The notes under the pieces were generated by a model. It did no database searches. It saw only the letters and a list, made by a program, of their open reading frames with translations, and had not been told where the DNA came from. Of a DNA stretch of 64,000 nt, positions 17,901 through 25,549 are shown piece after piece (positions within the stretch are counted from its first letter, which is position 1; the number at the start of each line of letters is the position of its first letter). Source of the DNA: Phyllobacterium phragmitis (GTDB lineage Bacteria > Pseudomonadota > Alphaproteobacteria > Rhizobiales > Rhizobiaceae); contig NZ_PVBR01000017.1 of assembly GCF_002980495.1 (NCBI RefSeq), forward strand, positions 44,142 through 108,141, written 5' to 3'. Position numbers and translations under genes: made by a program.

Positions 17901-18717
17901 CATCAGGGGCAGTTGGGACGTTCTGCGGCAGGGAACCAAGTCGCTATCCGAACTTAAATCGGATTGGCTGAACCCCGATGTAAAGAAGCTCTCCGACAAG
18001 GGGGTTCTGCATGGCATCAGCGGTGTCTTCATGGCTGGCGTCACCATTGCGAAAGGCGCGCAAAGCGGTGGAAACCTCACCGAGAGAAATCTCGTCGATA
18101 TCACAACGGGTTCGATCTTGACGTCAACGCTGCTCACGGAAGGCGGTGTCAAAGCCTACAAGGACTATTTGAAGACCGTCGTGGAAAAGCATCCCGACAG
18201 TTCCATCGGTAAAACAATCGGCAAGATGTCCGACGCGAAATTCAACGACTATTTGAGCAAATGGACACGCGGGGAGAATGCCGCCAAGGGCGTCGGCGGC
18301 TTGGCCGGCATCGTGGCGGGCGCTTATGGCATCTTCGATGGCGTCCAATCGATCCGCAAGGGCGACAAGGTCAGTGGTGGCATCAGCATCACCGCAGGCT
18401 CCCTGGGGGCGCTGGCGGGCCTTGCTTCGGCCGTTGAGGGTGGCGTCGGCGCCTTGGGTTCCGCTGCCGTGAGGGCGGCCATGGCCCCGATTGCGGGCAT
18501 TGCCGGCGTCCTCGGATTGGCGGCCGCTGGTGTCGGCGCCATCGCCATGTTCCTGCCCGGTCTGATCGCGGAAGGCAAACAACAGGTAAAAGCCGACAAT
18601 TTCGGCTCGCTTCTCGGCGACTATCTCACGAAGTACGAAATCGATGGCGTGCCGAACGGGGACCTATCGGATGTGCCGGACGACGCTTGGCCCGAGACGA
18701 GCGACGGTCTGTCGTGA
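14956..18717 (+). CDS. HrpK-like type III secreted protein/translocator candidate with four 133-residue repeats
   Basis: A 1253-residue acidic protein; ATG 14956 has AGGAGAGG upstream. Residues about 30-560 are four repeats of 133 aa (each with WERP, DDRSAQDII, LLKNLGNQS, ADAAYRA, DGNRIVGGD and GTEAGRLQDFGK). A helical middle follows (DEVTAEDLKKYMDEN, ISNWIKTQAPKDAG), which I associate with the HrpK domain. The C-terminus (residues about 1110-1225) is Gly/Ala-rich and hydrophobic with FDGVQSI, as in pore-forming translocators. No signal peptide is seen, in keeping with export by the T3SS. It stands alone at the left edge of the T3SS island, opposite another giant protein sharing its C-terminal module. 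HrpK assignment is by resemblance, not search. Confidence 0.6.
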   Translation: MSKVTSKPSSPVDPDSVDPNNVGAWEDAQKQAKDAGIRWERPAGDNRSAEEIINDNPLLRDLGNQAGVRDSLEARVGGDIETDADAAYRAVQVLEHIERFDADGNRIVGGDVDNGEVNGFSRGGDAYNGTEAGRLQDFGKYGFSNLRGELQDVSSAADDPEARKQAEELGIQWERPEGDDRSAQDIIDGDPLLKNLGNQSQVKDMLKERVGDYEKDADAAYRASQVLQHVEQLDSDGNRIVGGDRGNSSIDGFTSSDEARHGTEAGRLQDFGKDGFESLKGKLQSPEAAADNEEARKQAEELGIQWERPEGDDRSAQDIIDGDPLLKNLGNQSGVKDMLKERVGDYEKDADAAYRASQVLQHVEQLDSDGNRIVGGDRGNSSIDGFTSSDEARHGTEAGRLQDFGKDGFSALKGKMANPDMVGDNKEAREAAEKADIKWELPEDDKRSAQDIIDDNPLLKNLGNQSGVKDMLKERVGDFEKDADAAYRAIQVLDRVTMYDAEGKLQSGDTVSNSSIDGFTNSAEARNGTEAGRLQDFGKYGFESLPAAQKTEDIGSYKDFLSANKDADETSKTLAKYGALLEQNYDTIKAKTGNDEVTAEDLKKYMDENPQIGDDFKEALNFWSKPGAFNSLETAADPLKFKPDGNVSKADISNWIKTQAPKDAGAAITFLTGAVNGNAVGGTDTSKLNKDIFENPDKYSAKEKAAALQELLTAQQLVIKGAEAGMWGDDYGKVSISNRARTHPDPNEILNDINGHISILESDPEVIKYLNENSAKQMTELLDENEGLKDALQTTYDDEIKNGKSLDSLWDTHTKDGKTDQQAALAEFYTSASLYQEALGIKGPAAIQEAVGSSEHAQDFKDFYEQSLASGKRLEELMETNTFEEAVGAFSAEVALYNATLDPEFTGKFDKQLNDNFNRVAQENVLKDGTFDDLKKTFGIDGGDELDEAKVKSVIEEIIKNDPELLANPDGTTATADQILAGIRGSWDVLRQGTKSLSELKSDWLNPDVKKLSDKGVLHGISGVFMAGVTIAKGAQSGGNLTERNLVDITTGSILTSTLLTEGGVKAYKDYLKTVVEKHPDSSIGKTIGKMSDAKFNDYLSKWTRGENAAKGVGGLAGIVAGAYGIFDGVQSIRKGDKVSGGISITAGSLGALAGLASAVEGGVGALGSAAVRAAMAPIAGIAGVLGLAAAGVGAIAMFLPGLIAEGKQQVKADNFGSLLGDYLTKYEIDGVPNGDLSDVPDDAWPETSDGLS
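15043..16638 (+). repeat. Four in-frame 399-bp repeats within the HrpK-like gene
   Basis: The period is exactly 399 bases: CGTAAACAGGCCGAGGAACT occurs at 15442 and again at 15841. Units 2 and 3 are nearly identical at the DNA level over some 330 bases. Units 1 (from about 15043) and 4 (from about 16240) are clearly diverged. This points to a recent unit duplication or to gene conversion. Confidence 0.9.
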
Positions 18718-18760
18718 TGAGCATAGGGCTCTGACGCGAAACGGCTTGAATCATACGAGG

Positions 18761-18790
18761 AAAGGGGGCGATGCGCCCCTTTCTTACTTG
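18761..18790 (+). terminator. Rho-independent terminator after the HrpK-like gene
   Basis: AAAGGGGGCG, a three-base loop ATG, and CGCCCCTTT form a stable hairpin (18761-18782) with one bulged G, followed by the T-rich CTTACTT. It lies 44 bases after the stop codon. Confidence 0.6.
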
Positions 18791-18878
18791 CCGTGCCATG
18801 CCACGATCTGCCTGATAAGGCGATCAGGATTCCTACGGTCTCCTTCCCGGCATCCTCTCTACCACATCTCAAACACAC

Positions 18879-19134
18879 AGGATTCCTGTGACAAGCACAG
18901 GAATGACGGTAGATTGACTATTGGCGGTCAATTGCTGGCGTTTCCGTCCGTAGAACGGTCGCTATAGGGGCGAAATCATCTCCATTTCCGTCATTCCTGT
19001 GCCCGGGCCTGTGCTTGTCACAGTTGCCATGCCTCACCGATGCCGCTGTTGCTACGGTTGGAATAGGATGTTTACCACCGTCAAGATTGAGGAACGCCTG
19101 AACGCATCGTTTCCGTCTGAAAGTGAACCGCTCC
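18879..19134. repeat. RIME/MITE-like palindromic element, copy A (truncated)
   Basis: Shares with the copies at 43.3 and 61.7 kb the arm GGATTCCTGTGACAAGCACA (18879 on), the matching right arm CCGTCATTCCTGTG...GTGCTTGTCACA, and the outer end TTTCCGTCTGAAAGTGAACC (19110-19129). Its orientation is opposite to copy D. One outer half is missing. It lies between the two convergent giant genes. Confidence 0.75.
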
Positions 19135-19213
19135 AGGATCAGTCCCGCGGTCACCATGATGTTGGCAGTAACGTCACGAAATCGAGCCAAAACCCGGGGC
19201 GATGTCGGGCCCG

Positions 19214-22200
19214 TCAGGATACAGGCAGGGCCAGTTCCGGTATGCCGAGCGTGTCGAGAGCAATGTCGATCTGGGTTACTGAACTGGGCGAGGCGTCCCC
19301 ATCCTCGACATAGAATCGCTCGCCGAAAAAGGTCTTTCTCGGCGTAACGACTTCCTGATTGTAAAGAATGTCGCTCGTATATTCGTAATCGTCGGTTGCT
19401 GTCTGCTCCAACTTGGTCGCATCGCCGCCAAATTCGTCGATCGTGTGATGCAAATTGTCGCGCAACGTCGCCAGTTGTTCCGCCGACATGCCGTTCAACC
19501 AGTCCGTGAAGGCTGTGCGATGTGCGGCATCGTCCAGGTCGAAACCTTTTTCATTGGCATATTCCACGAGAAGGGGAACGGGGCTGTGGCCGTCGCCACT
19601 GTTGTCGATCAGCGCCTGCGAAGCCGCCACGCTGAGTTCCGACGTATCGAGGAACTGTGCCGAACGCGAGGTCTCGTATTTGTTGTTCTCGCGAACCCCT
19701 TCCACGATCATCGACGCGCCGACGCCGAGGATGACGACGCCGAGACCGATCGGCCCGGCGATCGTACCGGCACCGAACGTTGCGGCGAGCCCGCCGGCTG
19801 CCGTTGCGGCATGGATGCCGCCCAACAGCGGGTCGCCTCCAGCAAAAGCCTGGATGGAATTGACCCCGTCAAAGACCGACGCGACCGCACCGAGGAATTT
19901 GGTGCCGGGTCTCAGGCTGCCGTCGAAATAACGGACCGCGAAGGAATCCGGTGCGATCATGTCGAGCCCCCTGCCGATCTCGATCGAGCGCTGCGCAAGA
20001 CCTGCCGCATCGAAGGTCGCCTTCAGGATCGTTTCGACATTGGGCGTGGTGAACGCGGCCTCGGCCGAGTTCATGAGGCCGACCGCGGATGCGCTGGCGC
20101 CGATCGTCCGCAGCAACTGGCCAGGAATGGTGGAACTGGAGAAGCTGCGGATGCCGTTTTGTTGGTGACTATCCAATCCCTTCAGCTTGGTATCCAGATC
20201 CTGCATCTTCTGTCGTGTGATCGCTTCGGTGTCGCCGGCCTCCGGCAGCGATGCCTCGATCGCATCGATCGCTTTGTTCATGTCCTTTTCGGTGACGCCG
20301 AGAAGCGTGGCGAATTTGCCGTCGCGGAACTTTTCCAGGCCGTCGCGGATCTCTGCCATGCTGGCGGCATCGCCCGGCTTGAAATCGGCGATCTTCGGCA
20401 GGATGTCGCGCTGTACGAACTGGGTGAAGATTTCCTCGACCAGCTTGCGACCACGGTCCGTCAGTCGCGCCTGCCGGCTGGCGAAGTTCAATGCGGCGGG
20501 GCTGTCGAGAAGTTCGGGATTGGTGCGCAGCGCCGTCTGGATCGCAAGATAGGAGCGGTCGTCGTTGAGGATATTTTTGATTTCGTTGTCGATCAGCGCT
20601 TTCTGTTCGGCGGGCTCGTCAGGAAAGGCTCCGAGCTGCGTCATCTGGTTCAGCAGCGTTTCTCCGTGTTTGGCGACGTCTTCCTGAAGCTGCTTTTCGG
20701 TCTGTGTCCAGGCACCTTCGACGCGACCGTCTTCAGGCTTGTCCATCGTGGCCTTATAGTCGTCAATCGCCTTCTGCAGCTCATCCGGCGACATCGTGTC
20801 GCCGTGATTTTCGATGAGCCAGCGAAGCTCCTCCATGTGGACGGAATATGCATCGACGGCGCTGTTGGCCGCGAACTGGGTCTGCCGGACGCCGGGGAGA
20901 ACGTCCTGCTCCAGCAGCGTCGTATCCGACCCCATCCGTTCGGCAAATTCGAGGCCATATTGCAGGCTGCCGCCCTCACCGATACTCCGGGTCAGCGCGT
21001 GCTGGGCATAAAAGCTCATATCGGCCCAGCGTTCGATGGTGCTATCGCCGAGTGGCGTGCCCTCGATGCGTTCAGCGACTTTCAGCATGGCCTCGACGCC
21101 GCCGGTGCCAAGCATGGAGAAGCCGGCCTGCTGCTGGTAGAGGCTGTTGGCGCGTTCGATTTCGACGGTGGTTTGAGACACGAGCGCGGCCGCCAGTTCC
21201 GGCGGCGCGCCATCGGTCATGGCATCGAGGCGCGCAAAAGTCTCCAAGGGTTTCGACTGGTTGTCAATCGATGGGTCGAAATCGCCGAGCGGTTCGGTCG
21301 CATAGTCGGCCATCGCATCGATGAAGTCGTTGCCGTAGCCGGTGCGCAGCAACATCTCCTGCATTTCGGGGCTGGCATTCTTGTAGCTTTCGGCAAAAGC
21401 TTGGAACTGCGCCTTCGGATCATCGCCAGCCGCTCTGGCGTTATCGACGATGGAGCGGATCTGCGCTTCTGCTTCGGGGCCATTATGGCCGGTGCTTGTC
21501 AGCGGGATTCCCGAGGATGCGGCAGCCCGTTCGATTGCAATCTGGGCCGGACCGGCATCCCTCCAATCGCGGTCATAAAGATTCTGTAGCGCGTCGGGGC
21601 GCTCGGCTTCCGGCAGGGTTTCGAGGAAGGTCTCGATGTCGCGGGCGAGGGCGGTGGTTTCGCGGCTGTGATCGACCGCCGCCGACGGGTCGGCATATTC
21701 CAGTGCGTTGCCGTGATCGTAGAGTTCGGATGCGAAGACCTCGATCGGATCGCTCTCCAGACCGGCGGCTTCCACCGCTTTCGAAACGGCGATACCGGCC
21801 GGACCCGCATCAACCCAGTCTGCTTGTGAAAGGCGCAGCGCCGCGGCCTGACGTGCTTCCGGTGGCAGGGCCGAGAGATAGTCGGCGATGTCTTGCTCCA
21901 TCGCCGCCGTCTCCGCGGCAGCGTCGATCCCGTCCGACGGTTCGCTGTATTCGACCTGATTGCCACGGTCGTAAAGCGAGTCGATGAAAGCCTCCTCACC
22001 GGCGGGCTTTCCGGTCGGATCAACGGAAGTATCAGCGATAATCTCCGGCTCCGGCGCTGGCAGGATGATGATATCGCCTGGGTGGATGAGATCGCCATTG
22101 CGGTTGATTTCATCGGCGTTGATCGCCAGGGCTTCGGCCAGGTCAGCATGGTTTTCGCGTGCGATTTGCTCGAGCGTATCGCCCGCCTCGACAACGGAGA

Positions 22201-22363
22201 CGCGATCGCCGAGTTCCGCCTGATCCTTGCCGCCTTCCCGTTCTCTGGTGACGAGCGCGATCTCGCGTCGGAATGCTTCACCTTGCGCTGCCGGGATTGG
22301 CGTTGCGGTATCCCCGTTCTCGCTAAAGCGATTGCGGGCGTTCACGTCGATCCTGTAGGCCAT
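19214..22363 (-). CDS. Giant LysM-containing T3SS-associated protein, translocator/effector candidate
   Basis: A 1049-residue protein from the ATG at 22363 (MAYRIDVNARN). A LysM domain lies at about residues 54-102 (VVEAGDTLEQIA ... LIHPGDIIILP), so it may touch peptidoglycan. Two copies of a roughly 100-residue module follow (SLYDRGNQVEYSEPSDGID and ELYDHGNALEYADPSAAVD). A long helical region leads to a hydrophobic Gly/Ala-rich segment (FDGVNSI ... LGGIHAATAAGGLAA) like that of the HrpK-like protein. There is no signal peptide. It is the last gene of the sctU-L,D-transpeptidase operon. Export by the T3SS and a translocator role are inferred. Confidence 0.6.
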   Translation of the reverse strand: MAYRIDVNARNRFSENGDTATPIPAAQGEAFRREIALVTREREGGKDQAELGDRVSVVEAGDTLEQIARENHADLAEALAINADEINRNGDLIHPGDIIILPAPEPEIIADTSVDPTGKPAGEEAFIDSLYDRGNQVEYSEPSDGIDAAAETAAMEQDIADYLSALPPEARQAAALRLSQADWVDAGPAGIAVSKAVEAAGLESDPIEVFASELYDHGNALEYADPSAAVDHSRETTALARDIETFLETLPEAERPDALQNLYDRDWRDAGPAQIAIERAAASSGIPLTSTGHNGPEAEAQIRSIVDNARAAGDDPKAQFQAFAESYKNASPEMQEMLLRTGYGNDFIDAMADYATEPLGDFDPSIDNQSKPLETFARLDAMTDGAPPELAAALVSQTTVEIERANSLYQQQAGFSMLGTGGVEAMLKVAERIEGTPLGDSTIERWADMSFYAQHALTRSIGEGGSLQYGLEFAERMGSDTTLLEQDVLPGVRQTQFAANSAVDAYSVHMEELRWLIENHGDTMSPDELQKAIDDYKATMDKPEDGRVEGAWTQTEKQLQEDVAKHGETLLNQMTQLGAFPDEPAEQKALIDNEIKNILNDDRSYLAIQTALRTNPELLDSPAALNFASRQARLTDRGRKLVEEIFTQFVQRDILPKIADFKPGDAASMAEIRDGLEKFRDGKFATLLGVTEKDMNKAIDAIEASLPEAGDTEAITRQKMQDLDTKLKGLDSHQQNGIRSFSSSTIPGQLLRTIGASASAVGLMNSAEAAFTTPNVETILKATFDAAGLAQRSIEIGRGLDMIAPDSFAVRYFDGSLRPGTKFLGAVASVFDGVNSIQAFAGGDPLLGGIHAATAAGGLAATFGAGTIAGPIGLGVVILGVGASMIVEGVRENNKYETSRSAQFLDTSELSVAASQALIDNSGDGHSPVPLLVEYANEKGFDLDDAAHRTAFTDWLNGMSAEQLATLRDNLHHTIDEFGGDATKLEQTATDDYEYTSDILYNQEVVTPRKTFFGERFYVEDGDASPSSVTQIDIALDTLGIPELALPVS

Positions 22364-22477
22364 GGCGTGCTCTTGATCTGATTGACGGAAAAGTCGACGA
22401 TACTGCTCTGGATGGCGCAACTATAGGCAACCGGCCGGCGCGTGGGGTTACAGTTTCATGAAAGTTTTTTGGCGATC

Positions 22478-23101
22478 CTAAAATACGCGGACCCTGGCAC
22501 CGACGCCGACGCGTTCGTAGAGATCGATCACGTCGGTATTCGTCATGCGAAAACAACCCGATGATGCGGCTGCTCCCACCGTCTCCGGCTCGTTCGAGCC
22601 ATGGATGCGGTAAAGGGTTTCGCCGAGATAAAGAGCGCGCGCACCAAGCGGATTGTCCGGGCCCCCGGCCATATGCCGGGGCAGGTCCGGCCGGCGGGCG
22701 AGCATATCTGCAGGTGGGCGCCAATCCGGCCATTGCCGCTTGGCGCTGATGCGTTCGGTCCCGTGCCATCCGTAACCCTCGCGACCGACACCGACCTGAT
22801 AGCGCTGCGCAAAGCCGCCCGCCTCGATCAGATAGAGGCGGCGCGAGACGGTATCGATCACGATGGTGCCGACGGGTTCTTGGCTCTGATAGGCGATGCG
22901 TTGCCGAGTGCTGCGATCGGCATTTTCGTTTCCGGCATGCGGCGTGGAAGGGGCTGGGCCGGGCCGTGTCGGTGAAAACAGGAAGTCGATGTAGCCTTCA
23001 TCGAATATCGGCGCTCCCGCGGGTTGGGCGTGAAGCGGCGCACTCGCGACGGTGAGAAATGTCGCAAGCGTGAAAAACCATCGGGCGATACGTATGGGCA
23101 T
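22478..23101 (-). CDS. L,D-transpeptidase (YkuD family)
   Basis: A 207-residue periplasmic enzyme with a signal peptide (MPIRIARWFFTLATFLTVAS, cleaved near LHA-QPAG). The YkuD catalytic motif is intact: HGSNEPETVG followed by ASSGCFRM, with Cys as nucleophile and the usual His. TIVIDTVSRRLYLIE starts the domain. Such enzymes make 3-3 crosslinks in peptidoglycan or attach proteins to it. It sits 30 bases after sctU and 114 bases before the LysM giant gene on the same strand, so a role in the passage of the secretion apparatus through the wall is a reasonable inference. T3SS loci more often carry a lytic transglycosylase, which I did not find here. Confidence 0.88.
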   Translation of the reverse strand: MPIRIARWFFTLATFLTVASAPLHAQPAGAPIFDEGYIDFLFSPTRPGPAPSTPHAGNENADRSTRQRIAYQSQEPVGTIVIDTVSRRLYLIEAGGFAQRYQVGVGREGYGWHGTERISAKRQWPDWRPPADMLARRPDLPRHMAGGPDNPLGARALYLGETLYRIHGSNEPETVGAAASSGCFRMTNTDVIDLYERVGVGARVRVF

Positions 23102-23130
23102 CGTTTGCGTCCTGTCGATCATTCGTGCGG

Positions 23131-24180
23131 TCAGATCAGCTTGGCAGCGACCAGAAGGTCGGCGACGCGCTGGAACATTTTTTCAGGCACCGGTTCGCCG
23201 GTCTGGGCCGAACGCGCGATCGCATCGGCCAGCTGGGTATCGCGGATCACCGGGATACCCGTCAGCAGCGCCTCGGTGATCATCGTGCGCGATTGTCCGG
23301 GGTTGGCCCGGCAGGCGATCATCGGGACCGGCGTCTCGCCGCGAACGTAACGAATTCCGACCGTCCAGCCTTCGGGCGAGCCGACCAGCAGCGAGGCGTT
23401 CATCAATCCCGTTTTGGTGGCGTAGGCCTGCATTTCACGCCGCTGCTTCTGGCGCTGTTGCAGGATAGCCGGATCGCCATCGGCATCGCGCCGTTCGCGC
23501 TTCTGCTCGCTCTTCGTCATCTTCATGTCGCGCTTGAACAGCCAGTTCTGCACCAACACGTCGATCAGGCCGACGACGAAGAAGGCGATGACGGCGGTGA
23601 TGATCAGGGGCTGCAGCAGGGCCTTGAACGTGTTCATCACGCACGGAGCGCCGCAGGCAGACGATTGCATGAGGGCCTGCAAACCCATACGAAAGACGAT
23701 CACGAAGGCGGTTGCCAGCACGGCGACCTTGAACAGCGCCTTCAGGAACTCCACCACGCTACGCATGGAAAAAATGCGCTTGGCGCCCGAGACCGGGTTG
23801 ATGTGTTCGAAATTCGGGGTAATCGGCGTGGTCGAAAAAACGAAGCCGCGCATGACGACGAGATTGGTGAGAACGATCGCGGCTATCGTGACCGCCAGCA
23901 GCGGTACCGCCAGTCCCATCAGGATGCCGCCGGCAAGGGTGAGCACGGTCGGCCACAGTTCGGCAAACGGATCGACATGAACCCGCCTGGCAACGAGATC
24001 CACCAGTTCCTCGATCTTCCTCTGCTCACTCATGAGCGCGAAGGCGAGATAGGTGATCGAGGCGAACATCACCGTGCCGGCAACGAGATCCTGGCTCTTG
24101 GAAACCTGTCCTTTCTCGCGCGCGTCACGGATTTTCTTGTCCGAAGCCGGAAGGCTTTTTTCCTCGCTCGTCCCGCTCAT
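23131..24180 (-). CDS. sctU: T3SS export apparatus switch protein SctU (RhcU/YscU family), NPTH motif replaced
   Basis: A 349-residue protein with four N-terminal membrane segments (residues about 30-210) and a cytoplasmic domain. The N-terminal EKSLPASDKKIRDAREKGQVSKSQDL is the normal family start. In the cytoplasmic domain VGIRYVRGETPVPMI aligns with the region just after the NPTH autocleavage site of YscU/EscU/FlhB, but the motif itself reads S268-P-E-G271 (23368-23379). The cyclising Asn and the Thr-His are absent; only Pro remains. Export switching must work without standard autoproteolysis, or by another residue. It is the first gene of a three-gene minus-strand operon, apart from sctRST. 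Confidence 0.93.
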   Translation of the reverse strand: MSGTSEEKSLPASDKKIRDAREKGQVSKSQDLVAGTVMFASITYLAFALMSEQRKIEELVDLVARRVHVDPFAELWPTVLTLAGGILMGLAVPLLAVTIAAIVLTNLVVMRGFVFSTTPITPNFEHINPVSGAKRIFSMRSVVEFLKALFKVAVLATAFVIVFRMGLQALMQSSACGAPCVMNTFKALLQPLIITAVIAFFVVGLIDVLVQNWLFKRDMKMTKSEQKRERRDADGDPAILQQRQKQRREMQAYATKTGLMNASLLVGSPEGWTVGIRYVRGETPVPMIACRANPGQSRTMITEALLTGIPVIRDTQLADAIARSAQTGEPVPEKMFQRVADLLVAAKLI

Positions 24181-24308
24181 CCAACGCTCCCGCGCGGTGT
24201 GGTTCGAAGAGCAGGGCGTGCCGCAAACGCCGGGAAAGTCAGCCGCCGCGTGTTGTAAGTCCGTGACTTAGCGGCTAGAACCACGTCGAACCTTTGGGAC
24301 GGGATGAA

Positions 24309-25103
24309 ATGCGGCATCACTCTTTGAACGCTCTGGTTCTGCTGGGGCTTGCCCTGGCTGGATGTACGACCACCACCCCGATAGCCGAAGAAGGTCCGAA
24401 GGGCGATGAGGGGCGTCTCGTCAAGCTCGCGCAGGACATTGAACGGCGCGGCGACCGGGCCACGGCCGCATCGCTCTACGAGCGCGCCGCGAAAGCCTCC
24501 AGCGACAAGGTTGGCGCTTATTCGCGTCTGGGAGAAGCCCAGATTGCTGCAGGCGAACCCGAGCAGGCGGCGCAATCGTTCCGCACTGCGCTCGACGCCT
24601 CGCCCAATGACGGTCGTGCGCTTCTGGGCCTTGGCACGGCGCAGCTCCAGTCCAGCCAGGTCGAAAGCGCAGCGCGTACGCTTGCCGTCGCTGCGCCGAT
24701 CGTGAAAACGTCGACCGCCTACAATCGCCTCGGTACCGCGCTCATCCTGACCGGAGACGGGCAGGGGGCGGAAACGGCCTTCACGCAAGCGAAAAACCTC
24801 GATCCCGGCAATCTCGATACGCAATCCAACCTCGGGCTCGCCCAGGCTGTCTCGGGCCGCACCGATGCCGCCGTGGCGACAATGCGCGCCGTCACGCAGT
24901 CGCCGCTGGCCGAGGCCCGGCATTTCCGCAATCTGATGCTGGTGCTGACGCTTGGCCGGCAGGACAAGGATGCTGCGGCTGTTGCCGTTCCCGATTATCC
25001 CGATGCGGAAAAGAAGACGTTTCTGGCCGAAGCGCGCAAGGTCCGCGCGATCAAGGCGCCTGCCGCCCGGGCTCGTGCTATCGGCTTGCTGTCGTCCAGC
25101 TGA
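24309..25103 (+). CDS. TPR-repeat lipoprotein, TadD-like
   Basis: A 264-residue protein: a lipoprotein signal peptide with lipobox LALAGC near residue 20, then four to five TPR units (AYSRLGEAQIAAGEPEQAAQSF; ALLGLGTAQLQSSQ; AYNRLGTALILTGDGQGAETAF; TQSNLGLAQAVSGRTDAAV). It resembles TadD, the pilotin-like TPR protein of Tad pili. It is encoded next to a Tad-like secretin and a CpaD-like lipoprotein, convergent with them, so it may help secretin assembly in the outer membrane. The frame is open to a TTG at 24294; the ATG at 24309 is preferred. Confidence 0.78.
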   Translation: MRHHSLNALVLLGLALAGCTTTTPIAEEGPKGDEGRLVKLAQDIERRGDRATAASLYERAAKASSDKVGAYSRLGEAQIAAGEPEQAAQSFRTALDASPNDGRALLGLGTAQLQSSQVESAARTLAVAAPIVKTSTAYNRLGTALILTGDGQGAETAFTQAKNLDPGNLDTQSNLGLAQAVSGRTDAAVATMRAVTQSPLAEARHFRNLMLVLTLGRQDKDAAAVAVPDYPDAEKKTFLAEARKVRAIKAPAARARAIGLLSSS

Positions 25104-25123
25104 GCCCATACGGCGGCGCATCG

Positions 25124-25549
25124 TCAATCCTGTAATCCGGTGGTGCTGACGTCGCCTTCCCGCGCCGGGGTCTGAGCGGGCTTTGTCCCGTCGATGACGT
25201 GACGCGCGGCTCTGACGACGGGAGCAGCCATGGCTGGCCCGGTCTTGCGACCACGCACCAGATCGCGTTGACGCTCCACCATCAACTGGAGATTCATATT
25301 GTTGGCGCATCCAGGCGGCAGGTAAAGCGGATCCTCGGTCACATCAGGCGTGACGCATGCATCGGGCAGGAGATGCCCGCTCCGGGGATCGTAGCCCTTG
25401 CGGACAGGACCTTCGACCCCGGCCCTGTGATAGTTGGGCGAATAGGGCAGGGGATCGCGCTGGGCGCTGTTCTGACATCCGGCGAGAACCAGCGCAGTCA
25501 GACCGACGACGAGGCGCGGTGCATTGATCACGAACGGCTTAGTCGACAT
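25124..25549 (-). CDS. CpaD-like lipoprotein
   Basis: A 141-residue lipoprotein (from MSTKPFV) with lipobox VLAGC near residue 25. The C-terminal part LPPGCANNMNLQLMVERQRD followed by LVRGR matches the end of CpaD pilus-assembly proteins (GCA..NLA.MV..P.DLV..R). It is shorter than CpaD, lacking most of the N-terminal domain. It overlaps the 3' end of the secretin gene by 11 bases, so the two are translated together. CpaD in Tad systems associates with the CpaC secretin; the same is expected here. Confidence 0.68.
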   Translation of the reverse strand: MSTKPFVINAPRLVVGLTALVLAGCQNSAQRDPLPYSPNYHRAGVEGPVRKGYDPRSGHLLPDACVTPDVTEDPLYLPPGCANNMNLQLMVERQRDLVRGRKTGPAMAAPVVRAARHVIDGTKPAQTPAREGDVSTTGLQD

